In this document: positions 57,678 through 64,000 of the stretch, in pieces
Layout of the letters: the number at the start of each line of letters is the position of its first letter
Position numbering within the stretch: the first letter of the stretch is position 1
Assembly (NCBI RefSeq): GCF_017254915.1
Contig: NZ_JAFKCT010000002.1
Span: 496,001-560,000 of the forward strand
Reading direction: 5' to 3'
DNA from: Algoriphagus oliviformis
Lineage (GTDB): Bacteria; Bacteroidota; Bacteroidia; Cytophagales; Cyclobacteriaceae
Length of the DNA stretch: 64,000 nucleotides
Made by a program: the position numbers and the translations under genes
The notes under the pieces: generated by a model
Told to the model about the DNA's origin: nothing
The model's database searches: none
What the model saw: the letters and a program-made list of their open reading frames with translations, nothing else

Positions 57678-57733
57678 GGACTATGGACTATCAACCATGG
57701 ACCATGGACTAACAACTATGGACTACCAACTAC
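57678..57733. repeat. Eight-unit heptamer array (GGACTAT/CAACTAC)
   Basis: Eight consecutive 7-nt units varying around GGACTAT and CAACTAC. The last unit contains the stop codon of the M1 peptidase gene (TAG at 57730-57732 on the - strand), so the array abuts the coding end. Confidence 0.9.
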
Positions 57734-59364
57734 CTCATTTTCTCCACACCCACATAGTAATCCGGATCGACGGTCAGCGGAGTTTTACCATCCACTTGCA
57801 TTTGTCGCCACTTGGTGGTGGGGCTGATGCGGATTTTCTTTTCGCCCAACGCCACGTCTACCGGCATATCAAAGGAAGCTACCGCATTGATCCAGCGATA
57901 GTTGAGTGTTTGTTCGTCAGAATAGTAATACTCCAAAATTGGAATCCGAACGTCTCTTAAATATTGGTCAAAAACTGGCTGAAGATCCGTCCCAAAGGCT
58001 TGGGAGATGTAATCTTCTACTTGCTGGGTGGTGACGGTTTGGTGGTAAAATTCCTCGTTCAGCCCCCGCAATACGCCTCTCCACTTCTCGTCGTCGTTGA
58101 GGATCTCGCGAAGCATGTTCAGGAGGTTTCCGCCCTTGTAGTACATATCACCCGAGCCACGCTGATTGACGCCGTACTTGCCGATGATGGGGATATCGTT
58201 GGCGATGGCCATGCGTGTACCGCGCACATACTCCTGACCAGCTTCCTTGCCGTAGTGATAGTCGAGGAAAAGGCTCTCCGAATAGTTGGTAAAGCTCTCG
58301 TGGATCCACATGTCCGCGACGTCCTGGTAGGTGATGTTGTTCGCAAACCACTCGTGACCCGCCTCGTGGATGATAATAAAGTCAAACTTCATTCCCCAGC
58401 CCGTCCCGCTGAGGTCTCGGCCGCGATAGCCGTTTTGGTAGCCATTGCCATAGGTGACGGAGCTCTGGTGCTCCATCCCGAGGTAAGGCGCTTCCACCAG
58501 CTTGAATCCATCCTCGTAGAAGGGATACGGCCCAAACCAGTGCTCAAAGGCTTTCATCATCCGGCCCGCATCCTGAAACTGGACTTTGGCCTTGTCTAGG
58601 TTGTCACGCAGCACATAATAGTCCATGTCCAGTTCGCCCTTTTCCCCGGCATACTTTTCCGCAAAATGCACGTAGTCGCCCACGTTGATATTGACCCCGT
58701 AGTCGTTGATGGGATTTTTGACCTCCCAGTGGTAGGTCGTGGTTTTGCCTTTTTTCTCGGTTTTGACGAGTCGGCCATTGGACACGTCCATAAGTTCATT
58801 CGGCACCGTCACGCTGATCCGAAGGCTGTCCACCTCGTCGGCGGGATGGTCTTTGCTGGGCCACCAGATGCTGGAGCCTATGCCCTGGTTGGATGAGGCG
58901 ATGAAGTGCTTACCGTTGGCGTCTTTTTGCCAGGTAATGCCTCCGTCCCAGGGTGGACGCACGGCCTCTTTGGGCTGACCCTCGTAGGAAATGAGAATCT
59001 CCTCGACTTGACCCGGGTTCTGCTTCTTATTTAGGGAGATCAAGTGTGCCGCTCCTTCCTTTGTCACCTCGAGTGTTTCACCGTCCTGCGTCACGGCAGT
59101 GATGGCCAAAGGCTCCTGTAAGTCTATCTGAAGCGTTTGGTTTTCGCTTTTTACCCGATACTTGACCAGGTTGGTTCCTTTGATGGATTTGGTCTCGGGA
59201 AAGATCTCCACCGACAGATGGTAATAGCCCAGATCCCACCAGGCGCGCTGCGGCGTGATGCTCCCACGCAGCGTGTCCGCCCGGCTGGGCTGCTGCTGGG
59301 AAAAGGCCGAAAATGTCATCAAGGATAGGCTGAGAACGCCGAGTAGTCGTAGCGGTGATTTCAT
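57730..59364 (-). CDS. M1-family metallopeptidase (secreted)
   Basis: 544 aa from ATG 59364, which gives a signal peptide (LLGVLSLSLMTFSAFSQ). Exopeptidase motif GMEH (296-299), zinc motif HEAGH (333-337) and third ligand E356 (WIHESFTNY). It is shorter than classical PepN (~870 aa), lacking the C-terminal ERAP-like domain, as in many Bacteroidota M1 enzymes. Likely cleaves N-terminal residues of peptides in the periplasm. Confidence 0.95.
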   Translation of the reverse strand: MKSPLRLLGVLSLSLMTFSAFSQQQPSRADTLRGSITPQRAWWDLGYYHLSVEIFPETKSIKGTNLVKYRVKSENQTLQIDLQEPLAITAVTQDGETLEVTKEGAAHLISLNKKQNPGQVEEILISYEGQPKEAVRPPWDGGITWQKDANGKHFIASSNQGIGSSIWWPSKDHPADEVDSLRISVTVPNELMDVSNGRLVKTEKKGKTTTYHWEVKNPINDYGVNINVGDYVHFAEKYAGEKGELDMDYYVLRDNLDKAKVQFQDAGRMMKAFEHWFGPYPFYEDGFKLVEAPYLGMEHQSSVTYGNGYQNGYRGRDLSGTGWGMKFDFIIIHEAGHEWFANNITYQDVADMWIHESFTNYSESLFLDYHYGKEAGQEYVRGTRMAIANDIPIIGKYGVNQRGSGDMYYKGGNLLNMLREILNDDEKWRGVLRGLNEEFYHQTVTTQQVEDYISQAFGTDLQPVFDQYLRDVRIPILEYYYSDEQTLNYRWINAVASFDMPVDVALGEKKIRISPTTKWRQMQVDGKTPLTVDPDYYVGVEKMR

Positions 59365-59529
59365 GAATCTAGGGGTACTGGGTAAAGGTTTGGCTTCAAA
59401 TATTCTAAAAAAACCAAACAATGTTACCGGGATTTACACCTTTGGCAACGGTGCTTTCCATATTTTTTGGACAATCTGGAAAGAAATATGCCTTGGCTGA
59501 CTCCAAAAACAGGCCGAAAAACTCGGGCT

Positions 59530-60537
59530 TTACCGCATGATATCGGCCAGATTCACCACTGCTCCTCCCCTGTGCTTGCTTTCGTCGGCCGCCTCCATGA
59601 ACGCATAGATTTCCAGCGTCTCGGCAGCATCGACGGGGGATTTTTTGGTTTTGAAAAATTCCGCAATCCGCACTGCCAAAGGTTCATAGCCTTCGTATTG
59701 CCCAAGGAAGAGGTTTCCCTCCGAGCCAAAAGCTGTCCCTCCATATTCGTGTTTGCCGCTTCGGGTACCGCGAAACGTCCCAATCCGTCCGTCAGCCCAA
59801 GTGCCAATGACCAGCTCTGTGTCTGGCGTACTGCTGCGGGTCACAGACTGGCAGCCGGGCCCCATCACGGTAAAGAGAATCTCCACGCCATGTATCCCAT
59901 ACCAAAACAAATCCGGGTGGCTCGGCTCCAAGACCGCCGGGCTGAAGGCATCGCAGCCCAGGACCTTTCCGATTTTGTTCGCATGGCGCACGGCTTGGGC
60001 ATTGCTCATGTAGCGGAGTGATGAGGCCGAGAAAATGGGAACTCCAGCGGCCTCGGCTTCTTGATAGATCAGCTGTGTGTCGCGAAAGCTCGCCGCTACC
60101 GGCTTATCGATGAAAAAGGGCTTGCGCGCTTGGATGACTTTCCGGGCTTGTTCCAATCTGGGATTACCGTCGTTGGTCTCCAGCAGCACCACGTCAACCT
60201 TGGTCAGCAGCGATTCGATGGACTCGCAGATCTCGACTCCCAATTCCTTGACCTGCTCGATGTAGCCTGGGATGCGGTCATAGCTGGACTTGATCGTGCG
60301 GCTGCCGTGGGGATAAGCCGCCACGACCCGAAAGCCAGCCAATTCCGGCTTTGGACTTTCCGCGTTGAAAAGCTTGGTAAACGCAGGCGAATGCGAAGTG
60401 TCCAGGCCGATGATTCCTATCCGGATGGGAGCGACTTTTTCTTCCGCAAAGACCGAAAAAGGCAGGGCGCCGACCAATCCAGCTGCCGCCCCGATCGTGG
60501 ATGTTTTCTTTAGAAATGACCGACGGGAAGATTTCAT
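59530..60537 (-). CDS. Tat-exported Gfo/Idh/MocA oxidoreductase
   Basis: 335 aa. Tat signal SRRSFLKK followed by a hydrophobic stretch and an AxA-like cleavage site, then a Rossmann fold (IRIGIIGLDTSHSPAFTKLF). It carries LLETNDGNPRLEQARKVIQARKPFFIDKP, typical of the family. Folding with NAD(P) before export fits the Tat route. Substrate unknown; probably a sugar. Confidence 0.87.
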   Translation of the reverse strand: MKSSRRSFLKKTSTIGAAAGLVGALPFSVFAEEKVAPIRIGIIGLDTSHSPAFTKLFNAESPKPELAGFRVVAAYPHGSRTIKSSYDRIPGYIEQVKELGVEICESIESLLTKVDVVLLETNDGNPRLEQARKVIQARKPFFIDKPVAASFRDTQLIYQEAEAAGVPIFSASSLRYMSNAQAVRHANKIGKVLGCDAFSPAVLEPSHPDLFWYGIHGVEILFTVMGPGCQSVTRSSTPDTELVIGTWADGRIGTFRGTRSGKHEYGGTAFGSEGNLFLGQYEGYEPLAVRIAEFFKTKKSPVDAAETLEIYAFMEAADESKHRGGAVVNLADIMR

Positions 60538-60933
60538 ATATTTCTGATATTAAATTAGATATGACTTGTTAAGTGATTATTTCGTATAATTATCCGCAAT
60601 CTTGCCAGTAAGCGAATTCGCTTCTTCAATCGGGCCTGCCTGCTCAGGCAGGTCGGAAGACCGATGACCGAAGACCGAAGTAGGGCAAAGCCCCAATTTT
60701 AGCGTTCTTTCGGATTGTCAAGGCTGCATACTGGCATAAAAGCGGACAATCATATTATTTTATTAAAAAGGATCTATGGTTCTCATTCCACTTTTTCTTG
60801 TTTTTACATTCTAGCTTCTTTCGATCTCAAGTCCTCAAACGAGCACTCGCTTTAAGCTCCAAATACTTGATACCAGATACTAGCCTCTTGATACTTAGAT
60901 GCCTTCTTGTTTCTCGATTCTTGCTTCTTAATA
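60538..60933. repeat. Repeat-rich gap with palindrome and heptamer arrays
   Basis: Palindrome CCTGCCTG-ct-CAGGCAGG (60635-60652), GACCGAA-type heptamers (60652-60679), ACTTGAT-type heptamers (60865-60899) and TTCTTGT-type heptamers (60904-60931). No gene is supported in this 396-bp gap. Confidence 0.8.
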
Positions 60934-62271
60934 TCAGACTTTTGGCTCCCAGCCCTTTTCATACTCCCGTCCCCAGAGCTTCATAGCAGCTTTGTCCTTC
61001 AGGACTCTGCCCGTATCGCCGTCGATCTCCAATGCCCTTCCTGTGCGATAGGAAATATTCCCGAGATGACAGAGCAGCACGCTTTTTTGGATTTCCGGAT
61101 AGGGAGAAATCAGCGATTCCCCTTTGTCGATCGCGTTGATGAAGTTGGTAAAATGGGCAATATCCATGTCAAATCCCGCCCCGGCCTGGTTTACCACCGT
61201 GTTGCTGGTCGGTTCAGCGGATTTGAGGAGCTGGTTTTTGTTGTCAAAGATTTTGTAGGAGTTGTTGAGCAGCTCGAGGGTTCCGTTTTCCCCGTGAAAG
61301 GAAACACCCGATCCCATGGCGTTGATGTCCCGGGCGTTGCAGCTTCTGCCTTCCCAGAGGATGCTCTTGCCATCGGCAAAGTCGAAGGAGGCAATCTGCG
61401 TGTCGGGAGTCTCCCAATCGTCCTGGTACTGGTATCTCCCGCCGCTGGAGTAGGCGCGAACGGGATAGTTTTCCTGTAGCCCCCATCGGGCTAGATCCAG
61501 GAAATGCACGCCGTTGTTGACGATCTCGCCGGTTCCCCAATGCCACTTCCAGTGCCAATTGTAATGGATCAAGTTGTCCACGAAGTCCTGTCTCGGCGCA
61601 GGCCCCTGCCAAAGCTCGTAGTCCAACCACTCCGGCACGCTGGCTAGGTTGCCCTTCCCTATGCTCGCCCGGGTGTTGGTGTACCAGGCCCTCGCGTAGT
61701 ACACGCGGCCAATCGTGCCGCCGTGGAGCTCCTGCATCGCTTCCTGCACTCTAGGCCACGAGCGGCGCTGGTTGCCCATCTGGACGATTTTTCCATAGCG
61801 CCGGGTGGCTTCCACGAGCAGCTCGGACTCTGCGGCGTTGTGCGAACCGGGTTTTTCCAAGTACACATGTTTTCCCGCCTGCATCGCCAGAATCGCAGCC
61901 GGAGTGTGCCAAAAGTCCGGCATGGCAATAGACACGGCATCCAGCGTTTTGTCCTCCAAAGCCTTCCTGAAATCCACCAACCCGACCGGCAAGGTCTGCG
62001 CGCCGGAGGACTTAGCCAGCTCTATCCCCTTTTCCCTCGCCCGGGAGTCCACGTCGCAGATATAAGCAATCTCCACGTTCGGGATTTTGGCGAAAGCCTG
62101 GACGTGCTGGGCACCCCGGCTGTTCACTCCGATCACGGCCACTCGATATTTGTCCTTTAGTGGATATTGGGAGAGGATATTGAAGGAAAAGGCGGAAGAC
62201 ATCGCGCCGAGGCCTAGGGCACCGGTGGTGGCGGATTTGAGGAAAGTACGGCGGTTAAGGTTATTTTTCAT
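60934..62271 (-). CDS. Tat-exported Gfo/Idh/MocA oxidoreductase (Gfo/Idh, GH109-like)
   Basis: 445 aa. Tat motif NRRTFLKS, Rossmann fold (YRVAVIGVNSRGAQHVQAFA), KHVYLEKPGSHNAAES (the conserved EKP of Gfo/Idh) and QMGNQRRSWPRVQEAMQEL. Similar exported proteins include retaining GH109 alpha-N-acetylgalactosaminidases that use NAD+, but the C-terminal specificity is not decisive. Its nearness to nagA is consistent with an amino-sugar role. Confidence 0.85.
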   Translation of the reverse strand: MKNNLNRRTFLKSATTGALGLGAMSSAFSFNILSQYPLKDKYRVAVIGVNSRGAQHVQAFAKIPNVEIAYICDVDSRAREKGIELAKSSGAQTLPVGLVDFRKALEDKTLDAVSIAMPDFWHTPAAILAMQAGKHVYLEKPGSHNAAESELLVEATRRYGKIVQMGNQRRSWPRVQEAMQELHGGTIGRVYYARAWYTNTRASIGKGNLASVPEWLDYELWQGPAPRQDFVDNLIHYNWHWKWHWGTGEIVNNGVHFLDLARWGLQENYPVRAYSSGGRYQYQDDWETPDTQIASFDFADGKSILWEGRSCNARDINAMGSGVSFHGENGTLELLNNSYKIFDNKNQLLKSAEPTSNTVVNQAGAGFDMDIAHFTNFINAIDKGESLISPYPEIQKSVLLCHLGNISYRTGRALEIDGDTGRVLKDKAAMKLWGREYEKGWEPKV

Positions 62272-62295
62272 GGCAAAAGGATTTTTGACTTGGGG

Positions 62296-63453
62296 TTAAG
62301 AGGAAAATACTTCCTTTCCGTTTTTGATGGTTTTCAGGACTTTTAGGCTTTGGTTCGGGCCCTTTTGGATGAGGATCAGGTCGGCTTTCGCTCCCACTTT
62401 GATCGGGTCAAACATGGGATCAAAAAGCCGATGCGGCCTGGTGGAAGCCATTTTCCAAGCTTCCGACAGGGTGGCCAGCTCTTTTTCCAAAAGGAATTCT
62501 ATCCCTTGAAGCAGGTTCATGGCCGACCCTGCTAGCATCTGTGGATTGGAGCGGAGGTGCAGCTTGCCCTCGGGACTCAAAGTGATCTGGCCTCCAATGT
62601 GCAGCTCGTAGTCCCCCGCAGGCATTCCCGCCAGAGAAGTCGAATCGCTCACGAGCAGGAGCTGCTCCCCCTTGGCTCTTTTGAAAACGCGGATCACTTC
62701 CGGCGGCAGGTGAAACCCGTCGGCGATGATGCTGGCGGCAAGGCGATCTTCAGCCAGCTGGGACCAAAGGTAGTTGGGGTGGCGGGCGATCTGCCCATGC
62801 ATGCCATTCCCCAGATGGGTGGAAAGTCTCGCCCCAGCCGCCACCGCGGCGATGACCTGCGCCGGGCTTGCCTTAGTATGGCCTATGGACACCAAAATGC
62901 CCTTTTCCACGCATTTCTCTATGAACGAAGGCGAATTGTCCCACTCCGGCGACAGCGTCACCATCCTAACCAAGCCCTGGCTTTCTACCATCCAGCGCTC
63001 AAACAAGTCCCAATCCGGAGCTTGCACGAACTCTCGGGGATGCGCTCCCCTTGGCCCGTCTTCGGGGGAGATAAAGGGCCCTTCGATGTGGATTCCGGCG
63101 ATACAGTCACGGGCGACTTTGTCCTCCCTGCACAGCGTCACGATCTGGCGGATAAGGCGGGAGATCTGCTCTGGGCTATTGGTGATGATCGTGGGAAAGT
63201 GGCTGGTCACCCCGACTTGCAGCAGTTTGCGGGAAATTTGACCTAGGGACAAAACCTCGTCATAGACCGCATTGTAGTCCCATCCCCCGTAGCCATTGAC
63301 CTGAATATCCATCAGTCCAGGGCCCAGGAACTGGTCATCCGGAAGCGGCTCCGCTATCTTTTCCACCCGGGAAATAAGTCCCCCTCCGATCCTCAGCTTC
63401 AAGGGACTACCGTCCAAAAAGGATTTGCCACTAAGCACTATGCGATCTTCCAT
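62296..63453 (-). CDS. nagA: N-acetylglucosamine-6-phosphate deacetylase
   Basis: 385 aa from ATG 63453. Amidohydrolase fold: GPGLMDIQVNGYGGWDYN, HIEGPFISPEDGPRGAHP, SIGHTKASPAQ, THLGNGMHG and the catalytic Asp in LVSDSTSLAG. It deacetylates GlcNAc-6-P for amino-sugar catabolism. It overlaps the end of the upstream sugar transporter gene by 16 bp, which indicates an operon: import followed by deacetylation. Confidence 0.95.
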   Translation of the reverse strand: MEDRIVLSGKSFLDGSPLKLRIGGGLISRVEKIAEPLPDDQFLGPGLMDIQVNGYGGWDYNAVYDEVLSLGQISRKLLQVGVTSHFPTIITNSPEQISRLIRQIVTLCREDKVARDCIAGIHIEGPFISPEDGPRGAHPREFVQAPDWDLFERWMVESQGLVRMVTLSPEWDNSPSFIEKCVEKGILVSIGHTKASPAQVIAAVAAGARLSTHLGNGMHGQIARHPNYLWSQLAEDRLAASIIADGFHLPPEVIRVFKRAKGEQLLLVSDSTSLAGMPAGDYELHIGGQITLSPEGKLHLRSNPQMLAGSAMNLLQGIEFLLEKELATLSEAWKMASTRPHRLFDPMFDPIKVGAKADLILIQKGPNQSLKVLKTIKNGKEVFSS

Positions 63454-64000
63454 TTCCTGATTTTGTGCCCATGGAGCGCGTAATAGACGAGATACAGATA
63501 GCAGGGAAACAAGACCCAATAGGCCATTTTGACGGAGTATAGATCCGCAAAATACCCGTACACCATCGGCATGATTGCGTTGCCGCAGAGTCCCATAATC
63601 ATGATGGAAGCGCCGAGTTTGGTAAACCTTCCCAGGCCATCTAGCGCCAAAGGCCAGATCCCTGCCCAGACGAGCGAATTGGCCAATCCCAGGAGCACCA
63701 CGAAAAGGATGGAAATGTCGACGGTCATTCCCAAAAAGCGGATTGGCCCGCTGCTAAAGACAATCAGCAGCGTCAACGCAGTACCCAGCAGGGTGCAGAT
63801 CCGCAGGACATTTACTTGGGAGATGACCTTGGGGATCAAAGAAATCCCCACCAAATAGCCCAAAATGGTGAAAGCCAGCGTAAATGAGGGAAATACTTTA
63901 GCGTCCAAAAGACTGATGCCAAAGGAATTGGCATAGGGAATCACCGTGTCTATGGCGATGACCTGGGTGCCAACATGCAGGAAGATGGCGATTGCCCCCA
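63438..64000 (-). CDS. Sugar MFS transporter, FucP-like (5' end outside window)
   Basis: C-terminal ~187 residues; the frame continues to the window edge (IAIFLHVGTQVIAIDTVIPYANSFG). Remaining helices and ILFVVLLGLANSLVWAGIWPLALDGLGRFTKLGASIMIMGLCGNAIMPM match the glucose/galactose/fucose FHS-type MFS transporters. Its stop overlaps nagA, so it probably imports N-acetylglucosamine or a related amino sugar (inference). Confidence 0.9.
   Translation of the reverse strand, partial: GAIAIFLHVGTQVIAIDTVIPYANSFGISLLDAKVFPSFTLAFTILGYLVGISLIPKVISQVNVLRICTLLGTALTLLIVFSSGPIRFLGMTVDISILFVVLLGLANSLVWAGIWPLALDGLGRFTKLGASIMIMGLCGNAIMPMVYGYFADLYSVKMAYWVLFPCYLYLVYYALHGHKIRKWKIA

Overview
The window looks like chromosomal DNA of a Bacteroidota bacterium, most likely order Cytophagales (Cyclobacteriaceae / Algoriphagus-like). 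The supporting signs are a short primary sigma factor of 287 aa, promoter elements of the TTG...TAnnTTTG type, no Shine-Dalgarno sequences, a START-like protein, a DUF5686/carboxypeptidase-like outer-membrane protein, an LptF/LptG permease, the bacillithiol enzyme BshB1, lipobox (SPII) exports, Tat-exported Gfo/Idh/MocA oxidoreductases, and a TonB-free sugar-degradation set with ThuA and PVC-type dehydrogenase domains. The taxon is inferred from gene content only.

Layout. 1-6 kb: alpha/beta hydrolase end, FMN glutamate-synthase-like protein, L-2-hydroxyglutarate oxidase, DUF5686 protein. 6-9.4 kb: thrS-infC-rpmI-rplT translation operon; infC has no in-frame ATG before its conserved N-terminus. 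9.4-11.4 kb: an Nramp-related transporter, then a tRNA-Met locus with two degenerate tRNA copies and a GIY-YIG nuclease ORF. 11.6-23.6 kb: housekeeping genes (START-like, lptF/G, rpsO, pnp, rpoD, trxB, M23 peptidase, bshB1, pdxH, yqgE, DUF349 protein). 23.6-32.2 kb: a type I restriction-modification island (hsdR ... hsdS-hsdM) that also holds decayed toxin-antitoxin genes and a RAYT (REP-associated tyrosine transposase). The island is bounded by a ~116-bp direct repeat of the DUF349 gene 3' end. 32.2-32.8 kb: a tRNA-Thr locus with the same tRNA - terminator - GIY-YIG - broken tRNA arrangement. 33-45 kb: sugar-catabolism genes (Gfo/Idh, TIM-barrel isomerase, ThuA/dehydrogenase/cupredoxin giant, AraC regulator), a LytS/LytTR two-component pair, a DASS symporter, and an SDR. 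45.4-50.6 kb: a pseudogene broken by a 38-bp tandem duplication, a 1376-aa STAND-like NTPase with TPR and ankyrin parts, and a YefM-YoeB toxin-antitoxin cassette. That cassette lies between two identical 67-bp copies of the 3' end of the neighbouring M13 peptidase gene. 50.8-64 kb: M13, M20 and M1 peptidases, katG, two Tat-exported oxidoreductases, nagA and a sugar MFS transporter.

Main theme. Four separate cargo units (GIY-YIG at tRNA-Met, GIY-YIG at tRNA-Thr, type I R-M, YefM-YoeB) each lie between an intact gene or tRNA and a second copy of that target's 3' part. No integrase is visible at any of them. Small CCCGAT...ATCGGG palindromes lie inside or beside the broken tRNA copies, and a RAYT gene is present that could mobilise such palindromes. 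Intergenic gaps also carry many unrelated imperfect tandem repeats that share a 7-nt (sometimes 8-nt) period. The tRNA/GIY-YIG cassettes, the 3'-end duplications and the heptamer-phased arrays are the best candidates for undescribed biology here.
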